DNA of 64,000 nucleotides from a virus. The notes beneath the pieces are model-generated. The model was given only the letters and a program-made list of their open reading frames with translations, was not told where the DNA came from and did no database searches. Positions 38,201 to 45,684 of this stretch are shown piece after piece (within the stretch, counting starts at the first letter, position 1; every line of letters starts with the position of its first letter). The DNA lies in the IMG/VR virus record IMGVR_UViG_3300009505_000013, positions 22,667 through 86,666 of that record; one strand, 5' to 3'. A program made the position numbers and the translations under genes.

Positions 38201-39297
38201 ATATAAGTTTAGATAGCACTGGTGTAACTGCTGGATCTTATACTAATGCAGACATTACAGTAAATGCTCAAGGTCAAATCACTCTAGCAGCTAACGGAAC
38301 TGGTGGAGGTGGTATGACATCATGGACAGTACAAGCTGATGGTGGTACAGATCAGGTTATAACAAATGGAGATACGTTAAACCTAACAGGGACAGCTCCT
38401 ATTAGCACTTTTGCACAAGCTACAGATGAAGTTGTATTTACACATGATACATCAGGTGTTGTAGCAGGAACTTATGTTAATGCCAACATTACTGTAGATA
38501 CTATGGGGCATATTACTTCTGCTTCTGCTGGTACTGGTGGTGGAGTTACTGCTGTTAACTTACTATTAGGATCAAGTTCAGGTACTCCTTTAGATGCATC
38601 TATTAATAGTAATACTTTAACCATTACATCAAATGTATTTACTGGAGGAACTAATGTAGGACATGTACCATCATATGGTTCTGATCCAGGAAATCAGAAG
38701 TTTTATTTAGATGCAACAGGTGCTTGGTCTGAGCCAAGTAATGCAGGTATTATTGCAGGTTGCGGAATTAATAAGAATGGTAGTACATTAAGTGTAGAAT
38801 ATGGACCTTTAGCAACAAACGTAATTAACTGTGCTGCAAATGGCATTAAAGAAAATGTAGATCTTGAGAAAGATACAATAATATATAATGATGTAGACTC
38901 AGGAGGTTTAGGAATTGATGAAGTAAAAGAATTAGTAATTGCTGATTTACTAGATAGAATGGTATCTAGAAGTACTTTTGCTCAGGCAGCAGCATGGTGT
39001 TCTTTTGATACTGGTGCAAGCATATTTACAAATTCAGGCAGATCAGGAATAGGTACATTAACAGTAACTAGTAATGGTACAGCATCATCTACTTTAAGTT
39101 GGACAACTCCATTAACAGGAACAAATTATTTAGTATGTTTAACAACTGAAAGTTCAACTACTGCTTTTCATACATATTGTAGATTAAAGACTACAACTAG
39201 TTGTATAATTGGATCAAATAATATTACTAATCCAGGTGTACCAGCTGCTACTTTAGTTAACGTTGTAATTTATGATGTTGGATTAAATACTATATAA
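35269..39297 (+). CDS. long modular tail-fibre protein 2 (1,342 aa)
   Basis: The N-terminus MGSLLQDVIGLFSKKKY is the shared fibre tag. The shaft is a long Thr/Gly/Asn/Val-rich beta repeat region. It includes three copies of an AGSYTNADITV-AQG-IT-NGTGGGG unit near residues 805, 985 and 1065, a related SDATGHITDVNTKN unit near residue 285, and TTGTSGAATLVGNTLNVPQY as in fibre 1. From about residue 1170 the sequence changes (GCGINKNG, then cysteine-containing beta sequence, ending VVIYDVGLNTI), probably the receptor-binding tip. It should trimerise. It uses ordinary initiation at ATG after an AAT-rich leader. Repeats of this type drive exchange between fibre genes. Confidence 0.8.
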   Translation: MGSLLQDVIGLFSKKKYAPKPYDVNTDGKEDYLVLSTKQDSSLNVMAYLPKLDQELISIFDLATAINGAGNTTYDFANVDLAGKTNLNLTGSDGTVDTVSLVGKTGITVVSNGSDVELSVTSGTYVECTGNNTANVVPMWDGGTCSLGNSDITYDGVDLYALADTKKLRVRYLDMANAVAKLEATNGTGNVGQVLTVSAGGGLEWTTNGTGSMSSWILSADNGTTSVIQDGNTATIAGGTKLSTADDTLGTVTISHDATTRTNTTSSVTPGPGVQFSVIDTIVSDATGHITDVNTKNVTMPTITGVTSVGTDTPDTISIGGTAEDPTVNTITGAVGDNNTWLVTGDDVYEYITNLGLVESVTGGVGINLTGTAADPIVNIDYAGVDNAIIVAPTEVITDNDYLWFSDASDNNIKKVRVSDLPDNASGVQQIIAGTNINITPINGQGIVTINSTDQFTGTVTSVATSNGVFVDVSGGTITSAGTITAELSATGTPDSTKYLRGDNTWAPIPADNNTTYNLSSTQNLSDVDITLNGSDGTSDIVSVIAGTGIVLTDVGSNFRIDGNIGSVTSVSSTTAGDALDVLVANPTSTPALGFTWAGDATQYVNGAGNLALLSSIPTNLTLTTTGTSGAATLVGNTLNVPQYASGAVSILDNGTSLTTAVQSIDFVGAGVTLTEPTSDNIVVTIPDTIYTNDPGITVDNTTNTIGLDYSGTDNYIYLNNIKVPEATSLMNWSEGSGATPVVFNTTIADIVNIGSSGWDLTGDLGTAKNIGNGDTALIQGGVALTSSTSGTNVLTLDLDNTAVTAGSYTNADITVDAQGRITAAVNGTGGGGSMSSFFITDGVTTEEILDANTVTFSAATGITGAGLTVDVSATDTVTIGVDTVGADNLIMARPTLAGIASLDYFMFSDTNGGDQLYKQQFYLMPGYYAGFWTRGDNLVTGSGLASPTDFELNIQGGTGITTDATTAGSAPVINTVDISLDSTGVTAGSYTNADITVNAQGQITLAANGTGGGGMTSWTVQADGGTDQVITNGDTLNLTGTAPISTFAQATDEVVFTHDTSGVVAGTYVNANITVDTMGHITSASAGTGGGVTAVNLLLGSSSGTPLDASINSNTLTITSNVFTGGTNVGHVPSYGSDPGNQKFYLDATGAWSEPSNAGIIAGCGINKNGSTLSVEYGPLATNVINCAANGIKENVDLEKDTIIYNDVDSGGLGIDEVKELVIADLLDRMVSRSTFAQAAAWCSFDTGASIFTNSGRSGIGTLTVTSNGTASSTLSWTTPLTGTNYLVCLTTESSTTAFHTYCRLKTTTSCIIGSNNITNPGVPAATLVNVVIYDVGLNTI
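37681..38545 (+). repeat. three tandem-like fibre shaft modules
   Basis: Within fibre 2, segments starting near 37681, 38221 and 38461 encode variants of the same unit: A-G-S/T-Y-x-N-A-D/N-I-T-V-x-x-x-G-x-I-T, ending in a Gly-rich stretch. The DNA has diverged at codon third positions, so the duplications are not recent. Confidence 0.65.
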
Positions 39298-39317
39298 TAA
39301 AACTAAAATAAAAAGAA

Positions 39318-42300
39318 ATGAGTGTTTATATACAAGAGGTCTTAGGGCTACTAAAAAGAAATAAAAAGAAGATAAAGCTAGACAAAATGAGAGATCATTT
39401 TGAGTTTGGTAAGCTTTATCAGAACAGTTCCCTGAATACAGGTGCGGCTTATAACCCTAAGATGGAACCATTTGTAGTTAAGTGGGGTGATCTTGTATGT
39501 CAAGCTACTGAAAACTTAACAAGAACACAACCTGGATCAGGTAATTTAGGAGTTGTTCCTGTATATACAACACCAGAAGGTTCATGTGCATGGGATACAT
39601 TAATGGATTCTATCATAACACAAAATGCATTAGGTGATACTATTAATATTGCAGGTAACTTATATGTACAAGGTACTATAACAACCCCAACATTAACAGA
39701 AGACCGTGTTGTTATTGTAGGACCAGGAGGAGTACTAGAAGATGATGCTAATTTAACAATGGATGGTACAACATTTACAGCTAATGTAGATGTAGTACAT
39801 GGAACTGATGTACCAGCAGGTACTCCAGCTCAAACAACAAGAATAAACTCTAATCTTAAACTAGAAGGGCCTGTATATGATTCACTTGGAGTATTAGGTG
39901 GATTAAACAAAGTGCTTGTAGGTTTAGCAGATGGTAGAGTAAAGTGGCAAGATGATGATGTGGTTGAAGCATTAACATATGGTTCACTATGGCAAGGAGA
40001 TCCTACTAACTATAAGGTAGAACTACCTATAGGAACAGCTGATCAAATACTTATTTCTGATGGAACTACTTTTGCATGGCAAAATAATCCTGCTGCAATT
40101 GTAGGTGAAGTTTGTGATGTATATAGAATTCCATTATGGACACCAGATGCTCAAACATTAGGTTGTTCATTACTTATTCAGGATGGAAACTCTGGTACTC
40201 CTGCTACTAAAATCACTAATGATGGTCAACTACAACAAGTAAAAAAAGTATTTTTAGATGAAGTAGTACAGGATGATACTCTTACAGAAGTATTAGTAAG
40301 AGATACAGGTGCTTCTAATGAAGTTAAGTTTAGAGATGTAGCTACAATTGTTCCTCCTGTAGGATTTGATACACTTGTTATGAGTGAAGTCAATGACTGG
40401 ACACAAACATATCTTAATGCATATGTACCTCTTGATGATACAACTGTACCATATATGCGTATAGGTGGTATGACAACTTTAACAGATGGTCAAGAAGGTC
40501 ATGTAATTGCAAAGAATGTAAAGAGTGGTGCTCTTTTATCACAAGATGCTATTAGATTTCCAGATGGTTGGGGAGTTCCAGGTGAACTATGGGACAATCA
40601 AGTATCATGGTTAACAGGTGCTAATGGTATGAATGGATATAAAGATACAGATACACTGTTATTTGGTGAGACACTTAAATTTAAATATATAAACTACCAA
40701 GCACCCGGTCAAGCAAATAATATTTTATTTTGGGATGCTTGTTGTAAACTTTATTCATCTAATGAATGTCCTGTAGGAACAAACCAAACACTTACAACAG
40801 ATGAAAATGTAGCTATATCAAGTCAAACTGTAGTTGTTGATGATGGATATGGAGGGTATGGTCTTACTTATGCATTACAAACTAATGTTAGTAATGGTAC
40901 ATTAAATTTCAATACAGTTACTGGTCAATATACATATACTCCAGCTAATAATTATTTTGGTACAGATCAATTTACTTATACAGCCACTGATGGATATTGT
41001 ATAACAGACCCTATTACTGTAACAATTATTGTTAATGCGGTAGCTGAACCACCTATATGGACTAGCTCATGCCCTGATACAAGTAATCTTTTGGCAGGAG
41101 ATGTTTATACATATAATTATACAGTAAGTGATCCAGATCACGCATGTAATCAACTCAGTGTAAGTTTTACTTTAACAGATAATGCTACTGGTAATCCAGC
41201 TACATGGTTAACTAATACATATAATAATGACTGTACTGGTACTATAACAGGAACTTACCCTGCAACAGGTGGCGTATTTACATTGGCGTTGACAGTAACA
41301 GATCCTGATACTCCTGCTAACTCTTCAGGTCAAATTTGTAATATAGCAGGTCTTGTTCCAGATAAGGATACATTCTTTAACTTTTGGTTTGATGTTTCAG
41401 GTTCAATGGATGGGATTGTTAATAAGATAGCACAGAATTCAAGTTTATCAAAAGTATATGCTCAAGCAAATGATACAACTTCTTCCCCAAACATCCCTGC
41501 AGGAACAGGTGCAGGAACAAGTACTCTTCAAATGTGTAACAGAAGAGGTGGTCTAAGAAGAGTTGACGTTATAGAAAATTCTCCTACTGGTTGGAATGCT
41601 TCTAGTACAGATGGAAATGCTTCATGGTGGTGTGTAAGAGCAGGGATGAGTGTAACAAATCCTTCAGCCCCAGGTCAAATTCCGGCAGGAACATTTGTTG
41701 CAGCTACAAACTTTGATATCATAAAAGGGGAAATGACATTAGAAGATATCAATGGAAACCCTGTAATTCATAATGTATCTAACTCTTCAGAGTTGTTATT
41801 TGAGTTAACTCCTGCAATGATAGCTGCTGATTATAGTGATATAAATAATTTTAGATATACATTCCAAGACTTTTATGCTACAGGTCAAACATATGCTCAA
41901 GAAACAGCAGCTGGTGTACCTCATAATCCAGCAACAAATGGTGAAGACGGTTATTCTTCACACGTGATTATGAGTTTTGATGCAACTGAACGCCCTATAA
42001 GTGGTTTAGCAAACAGAGGTGTAGGTCAAGCACTTAATGGTGCTTTAGATGTAGGACCAGTTGCAGATACTTCTTTAGCAAATGCAGATTGGTTCTTTGA
42101 TGCCACTCAAATTTTTATATTTGCAATTTATGATGAGTCTTCTGTTGGTAATAATAAATATTTCCCTACAACTGGAGTATCTTGGACTGATAGAAATGTA
42201 AGTGTAAATAATGACGTTACGGCAGATGCAGGGGAAGTTGTTGCTACATTTAATAATACAGCTAACTCTGTAACTTTAAGAGGTATTTGTATGAATATGG

Positions 42301-42647
42301 AACCTAATGGTGGGCCAGCATTGACATCTATATGGGGTTATGATGGTGCATTTACTGTGGGACTTAACACTCCTATTCCTAGCTCTGACCCCCAAAATGT
42401 TTTTGCTGCAATACCTGCAAGTGCTTATATAACTCCTAATACATCTCTAAATACCTTATATAATACTTACGCAGCAGGTGGAAACCAAGCAATAAGAAGT
42501 TATCCAACTACAGCTGTAGGATTTACACATAATAATGGTGGTAACGGTACCTATCCTGGTGTAGTAAGTAACAGTGCTGCTAACACAGGTCAATATTATT
42601 TTAATACTTTTAAAGCAGCATTATTAGATCACGGATTAATACTATAA
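39318..42647 (+). CDS. tail-fibre/adhesin protein 3 with Ig/cadherin-like and VWA-like parts (1,109 aa)
   Basis: The N-terminus MSVYIQEVLGLLKRNKKK is the shared fibre tag, followed by fibre-type beta sequence to about residue 480. Residues about 484-575 read as a cadherin/Ig-like repeat (QTLTTDENVAISSQ, GQYTYTPANNYFGTDQFTYT); residues about 580-685 form a second one (YTYNYTVSDPDH, GVFTLALTVTDPDTP). Then FNFWFDVSGSMDG places D692-x-S-G-S696 in a hydrophobic strand, the MIDAS metal site of von Willebrand A domains. The rest, about 400 residues, is Thr/Asn-rich and may be an insertion or the tip. The combination suggests binding to a host surface protein or sugar. The stop overlaps the next ATG as TAATG. 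Confidence 0.75.
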   Translation: MSVYIQEVLGLLKRNKKKIKLDKMRDHFEFGKLYQNSSLNTGAAYNPKMEPFVVKWGDLVCQATENLTRTQPGSGNLGVVPVYTTPEGSCAWDTLMDSIITQNALGDTINIAGNLYVQGTITTPTLTEDRVVIVGPGGVLEDDANLTMDGTTFTANVDVVHGTDVPAGTPAQTTRINSNLKLEGPVYDSLGVLGGLNKVLVGLADGRVKWQDDDVVEALTYGSLWQGDPTNYKVELPIGTADQILISDGTTFAWQNNPAAIVGEVCDVYRIPLWTPDAQTLGCSLLIQDGNSGTPATKITNDGQLQQVKKVFLDEVVQDDTLTEVLVRDTGASNEVKFRDVATIVPPVGFDTLVMSEVNDWTQTYLNAYVPLDDTTVPYMRIGGMTTLTDGQEGHVIAKNVKSGALLSQDAIRFPDGWGVPGELWDNQVSWLTGANGMNGYKDTDTLLFGETLKFKYINYQAPGQANNILFWDACCKLYSSNECPVGTNQTLTTDENVAISSQTVVVDDGYGGYGLTYALQTNVSNGTLNFNTVTGQYTYTPANNYFGTDQFTYTATDGYCITDPITVTIIVNAVAEPPIWTSSCPDTSNLLAGDVYTYNYTVSDPDHACNQLSVSFTLTDNATGNPATWLTNTYNNDCTGTITGTYPATGGVFTLALTVTDPDTPANSSGQICNIAGLVPDKDTFFNFWFDVSGSMDGIVNKIAQNSSLSKVYAQANDTTSSPNIPAGTGAGTSTLQMCNRRGGLRRVDVIENSPTGWNASSTDGNASWWCVRAGMSVTNPSAPGQIPAGTFVAATNFDIIKGEMTLEDINGNPVIHNVSNSSELLFELTPAMIAADYSDINNFRYTFQDFYATGQTYAQETAAGVPHNPATNGEDGYSSHVIMSFDATERPISGLANRGVGQALNGALDVGPVADTSLANADWFFDATQIFIFAIYDESSVGNNKYFPTTGVSWTDRNVSVNNDVTADAGEVVATFNNTANSVTLRGICMNMEPNGGPALTSIWGYDGAFTVGLNTPIPSSDPQNVFAAIPASAYITPNTSLNTLYNTYAAGGNQAIRSYPTTAVGFTHNNGGNGTYPGVVSNSAANTGQYYFNTFKAALLDHGLIL

Positions 42648-42871
42648 TGATAATAAGAAATCTTCCATATAATGATAAAGGACTGGACTGGGTTGTAGAT
42701 CAGTATAATAGAAATAGAGATTTTAAAGATCATATAACAATAGATGATCTTGTATCAGCTGAAAAATTAGCTGATGAGATTTCTTTTAGATTAATGGCAA
42801 CAAAGAAACATCCTGATTACGAATGGTTAAATCAAAAATTAATAGAATATGTCAAAGCAAATAACAAATAA
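42647..42871 (+). CDS. small hypothetical protein (74 aa)
   Basis: Starts at the TAATG overlap with fibre 3 (MIIRNLPYNDKGLDWVVDQY), mixed helix with charged residues, no membrane segment. Coupled translation with the fibre suggests a fibre-associated chaperone or small accessory protein, but there is no motif to prove it. Confidence 0.6.
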   Translation: MIIRNLPYNDKGLDWVVDQYNRNRDFKDHITIDDLVSAEKLADEISFRLMATKKHPDYEWLNQKLIEYVKANNK

Positions 42872-43031
42872 AGCAACTAACCCAATGAGCCCACACAGCC
42901 CTAAAGTAAAGGCTGGTGGCTCAGTAGTAGTTGATAAGTCAACAGGTAACGGAGGTTTTGCAACTGGTGGTCCAACTAGTACAAGTAATATGTACGGTAT
43001 ATTATCAGGTAACTTTGAGAGTAAAGACTAA
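42849..43031 (+). CDS. small Gly/Ser-rich protein (60 aa)
   Basis: Starts ATG 42849 inside the end of the previous gene (23-base overlap). Composition is K/S/G/T/N (AGGSVVVDKSTGNGGFATGG), probably disordered, like the other small late proteins here. It is the last plus-strand gene before the strand switch. I see no terminator in the 21-base convergent gap that follows. Confidence 0.5.
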   Translation: MSKQITNKATNPMSPHSPKVKAGGSVVVDKSTGNGGFATGGPTSTSNMYGILSGNFESKD

Positions 43032-43052
43032 GAAGGCCAGATTATTACTAAA

Positions 43053-43337
43053 TCATCTTTCATTTTCTAGTTCTTTTTCTAAACACGCAAGAGCACGCCA
43101 TGCTACTTTTGCAGTATGACGAATGCCATCATCATCTATAGTACCTGCATCAATCAGATGCCTAGCTAATGCATCATAGTCATCAGTAGACTTATTACGA
43201 TCCCAATGTAATGGTTTATCAGGATGATGCTGTTTGTTCCCTTGTAATGATACACGAGCTATTTCCATAATAGCTTTAGGAAAATATTTTAATACGCCAG
43301 TAAAGACTGGTCTTTCTTTTCTTTCTTCTGCTTTCAT
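43053..43337 (-). CDS. DUF5664-like MazG-type nucleotide pyrophosphohydrolase (94 aa)
   Basis: The pattern PVFTGVLKYFPKAIMEIARV, then QHHPDKPLHWDRNKSTDDYD and a helix with RHTAKVAWRALACLE, fits the all-alpha dATP/dGTP diphosphohydrolase-like family (DUF5664) common in phages. Such proteins may clean or adjust the nucleotide pool. The metal-binding acidic residues would be in the DDYDALARHL region. Start overlaps the previous gene's stop (ATGA). Confidence 0.65.
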   Translation of the reverse strand: MKAEERKERPVFTGVLKYFPKAIMEIARVSLQGNKQHHPDKPLHWDRNKSTDDYDALARHLIDAGTIDDDGIRHTAKVAWRALACLEKELENER

Positions 43338-43525
43338 TTATCTTTATTTTTACGGTAATCAAGTATAAATCCAATTAGGACGAGCATGTTCAACCCTAGA
43401 CTTGCTATAATTTCATGCATATCTTTATAAACATTTACGCTTAGATGTATATGTCCAACGATCCAAAACGGTATTGCCATTTGCTGACTATACCATATTA
43501 ATGCAAATTCTAAAAACTTTTTCAT
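43334..43525 (-). CDS. small membrane protein (63 aa)
   Basis: I chose ATG 43525 (MKKFLEFALIWYSQQ), in an ATGA overlap with the upstream gene's stop, over a TTG three codons earlier. Two hydrophobic segments are present: WYSQQMAIPFWIVG and LGLNMLVLIGFILDY, followed by a basic tail. Inner-membrane location is likely. Function unknown. Confidence 0.55.
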   Translation of the reverse strand: MKKFLEFALIWYSQQMAIPFWIVGHIHLSVNVYKDMHEIIASLGLNMLVLIGFILDYRKNKDK

Positions 43526-43743
43526 GCTAACCAATCTCTTATATCTTCACTACTAGAACTCTTTATAGTTATGAATATAACCATAACTTCACCCCAATAA
43601 TCTATGAGCAAATCATGTTTCATGTTTTCACAGAAGTACTGCAACTGTAGGATATGTATATGCCCATCAATAGGGCCCAGCCTTTCATATATGCTGTTTG
43701 CTCTTTGTTCTGCTTCTGTCATCAAAGTATCTTTCCAATTCAT
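43522..43743 (-). CDS. hypothetical protein (73 aa)
   Basis: Starts MNWKDTLMTEAEQRANSIYE; helical, acidic/polar, with GHIHILQLQYFCENMKHDLL and no known motif. The first gene after a structured leader (43754-43850) and translationally coupled to the membrane protein that follows. Function unknown. Confidence 0.55.
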   Translation of the reverse strand: MNWKDTLMTEAEQRANSIYERLGPIDGHIHILQLQYFCENMKHDLLIDYWGEVMVIFITIKSSSSEDIRDWLA

Positions 43744-43753
43744 ATATTAAATA

Positions 43754-43850
43754 GGTGAGGAGGCCCATACAAAGGTTAAAAACATTTAATAATTATTAAT
43801 TGGCATACGCCTCTTTGTACGGTTGGTTTTGCCTCCCTTATTTATTCACC
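43754..43850 (-). ncRNA. candidate structured RNA element (leader or small RNA)
   Basis: Three nested complementary segments fold this 97-base region. Outer: GGTGA 43754-43758 with TCACC 43846-43850. Middle: GGAGGC 43759-43764 with GCCTCC 43831-43836. Inner: TACAAAG 43768-43774 with CTTTGTA 43813-43819. A second GCCTC at 43809-43813 could compete for the middle strand, giving an alternative fold. No U-run follows, so it is not a simple terminator. It lies just before the 73-residue gene on the minus strand. Confidence 0.45.
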
Positions 43851-43925
43851 CAATTTTTTATTAAAGATTAAATATCCAATGGCTATGGTAAGTATTATAA
43901 TAGTTACTGTTTGCCAAGGACTCAT
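43842..43925 (-). CDS. single-helix membrane micro-protein (27 aa)
   Basis: ATG 43925 overlaps the TGA of the DUF932-like gene as ATGA, and the frame ends TAA at 43842. The peptide MSPWQTVTIIILTIAIGYLI is followed by FNKKLGE: one membrane helix and a short charged tail. Coupling and composition support a real gene; no family is recognised. Confidence 0.5.
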   Translation of the reverse strand: MSPWQTVTIIILTIAIGYLIFNKKLGE

Positions 43926-44800
43926 AATCTACCCATATACATTTCATGAATCAGTCTCTTGCTTGTGATATCTTCATCAATGACTATATCAACTGCGTCT
44001 TCCATTGTTATATCTATTAACTGTGGATCTGTATTTAACTCTACACCATTATACAAATTCTTGTTAATCAATTCCACTGTAATAAAATCATGAAAGTTCT
44101 GTTGATCATTTAACCAGTCCCGTGGGTGTGCTTTCTTTAATGCATGCGTTACATGATTATAAAAGGCCCATGCACTGTAATTACTCTGACCATAATCAAA
44201 AGATGGTTTGTCCATCTCTTTCTTAATCATAGATGTTTGCTGTGTGTCAAGAAGATCCTCATCAATAAACAATCTTCCTACTAGCTCTGACTGTTCTTTA
44301 CAAGTAATATTTATAGATTTAAGATATTCTTTATCAGCAATCAACCTTTTATAATACTTCTCAGCATTCTTTATTTGGTCTGACATATGAATCTTAGTAT
44401 CCATATTGGCTGTACCAGTATGTTTTCTATTATAATTCATCATATCACCTGCAACCATGCCGTTACCACATACTTTTACATATGCACCAACACTACATTG
44501 AAATCTAGTACTCTTGTCATAAGAGTTTGTCCAGGCAAACATCATACCCAGCTCTTCTTCCTGCATTGCAGTATCATCCGGGTTTGTTGGCCTTAAATAA
44601 TAGATCCCCTGTGCTACATTAGCATTCATATTAGATCTATATACTTCATTAATTATAGAGAATCCACTTGTTTTAAGTAGATTCTTTGCGTTATCTATCA
44701 CTTCTTTGTGTGATATAACTGTATAAGATTTACCGTGTACTGGTAAAGGTTCATTTTCTAGATATGCTCTAGTAACTTCTTTTGGTTTTGTGTATCCCAT
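43922..44800 (-). CDS. DUF932-like phage protein (292 aa)
   Basis: Layout as in the DUF932 family of phage and plasmid proteins: an N-terminal part with YTVISHKEVIDNAKNLL, a central FQCSVGAYVKVCGNGMVAGD, then helices and a segment near DYGQSNYSAWAFYNHVTHAL. Members are often abundant early phage proteins of unknown function. No catalytic motif. It is the upstream gene of the small-gene operon to its left; a 50-base AT-rich gap separates it from the radical SAM gene. Confidence 0.65.
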   Translation of the reverse strand: MGYTKPKEVTRAYLENEPLPVHGKSYTVISHKEVIDNAKNLLKTSGFSIINEVYRSNMNANVAQGIYYLRPTNPDDTAMQEEELGMMFAWTNSYDKSTRFQCSVGAYVKVCGNGMVAGDMMNYNRKHTGTANMDTKIHMSDQIKNAEKYYKRLIADKEYLKSINITCKEQSELVGRLFIDEDLLDTQQTSMIKKEMDKPSFDYGQSNYSAWAFYNHVTHALKKAHPRDWLNDQQNFHDFITVELINKNLYNGVELNTDPQLIDITMEDAVDIVIDEDITSKRLIHEMYMGRL

Positions 44801-44850
44801 ATTGTAAACTTATTTAGTGTAAATATACTAAATTAATCTGACTCAGCAAA

Positions 44851-45684
44851 TTAAAATATGTATCTTATTGTTTCTAAAGGAAAATATTTTTGATATATTT
44901 TCTTAAATTCATGTAACAATCTACCTTTATGCTCTAAAGGATATCTCATTACACCCGTTTGATTCTTAACTTCACTTGAGCGTCTCATCAACTCTTTTGC
45001 TTCTGGTGAAGCCTTGGCCATTTGATGCTTATGATTAGTTAATGCTATTACTTCACACTTATTTATGCCTGCATATGCATTTACTTCAGAAAACAAATCA
45101 TTGTACTCTTCTTTCCAACCTGGATAAAAGATAAGAGGGCTATAATTTAAATGTACTTCCCAGCCCAATTTCTTGAGTCTATTAACATCAGTTATACGGC
45201 TCTCTATTGGCTGCATCTTAGGTTCTAATATATTAGAATACTTCTGAGGCATAAGACTAACACGGACCCTTGGTGGTTTATTAAAATGATTTACATCTAA
45301 CTTCAATAAACCTGGATACTTTGTAGCCATAGTAGTATTAAGCTGCGGGTGATCATCATAACGTTTAAGATAATCAATCAACGGTTCTGGCATATGTTTC
45401 TGCATCATAACTAAATCTGAGTTACACGCTACATCTACCATAGTATATATAGGGTCTTGCTGATCAGGATTCTTAAAGTAACCTTTTTCCCATTCAACAA
45501 CAGACTGAAATATTTCATCAACATTTTCATTGACAAAGACTCTTTTACCATTATACCTTGACATATAACAATAAGTGTCTACACAGCCTCCAAAACACCC
45601 GTAGATTACATTTGGAGCTATGCAGTTTGCACTATTGTTATTTGGTTTGGTTACAAGAGTCTTAGTCTTTTGTTTTTTAATCAT
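44851..45684 (-). CDS. spore photoproduct lyase-like radical SAM protein (277 aa)
   Basis: Two regions support the family. YGCFGGCVDTYCYMSRYN (Cys30, Cys34, Cys39) stands where radical SAM enzymes bind their 4Fe-4S cluster. RVRVSLMPQKYSNILEPKMQ with IESRITDVNRLKKLGWEVHL and a following SPLIFYPGW...Y resembles the mid-part of spore photoproduct lyase (FEP-x-T...R...A-G...P-I...GW). That enzyme repairs the spore photoproduct thymine dimer using S-adenosylmethionine. The Cys spacing here is Cx3Cx4C rather than Cx3Cx2C, so the chemistry may differ. The start overlaps the polymerase stop by one base (TAATG). DNA repair or base modification is the likeliest role; substrate unknown. Confidence 0.65.
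   Translation of the reverse strand: MIKKQKTKTLVTKPNNNSANCIAPNVIYGCFGGCVDTYCYMSRYNGKRVFVNENVDEIFQSVVEWEKGYFKNPDQQDPIYTMVDVACNSDLVMMQKHMPEPLIDYLKRYDDHPQLNTTMATKYPGLLKLDVNHFNKPPRVRVSLMPQKYSNILEPKMQPIESRITDVNRLKKLGWEVHLNYSPLIFYPGWKEEYNDLFSEVNAYAGINKCEVIALTNHKHQMAKASPEAKELMRRSSEVKNQTGVMRYPLEHKGRLLHEFKKIYQKYFPLETIRYIF

Noticed and set aside
44387-44596. Plus-strand 69-codon frame opposite the DUF932-like gene
   Set aside because: His/Cys-rich shadow of an ordinary minus-strand gene.
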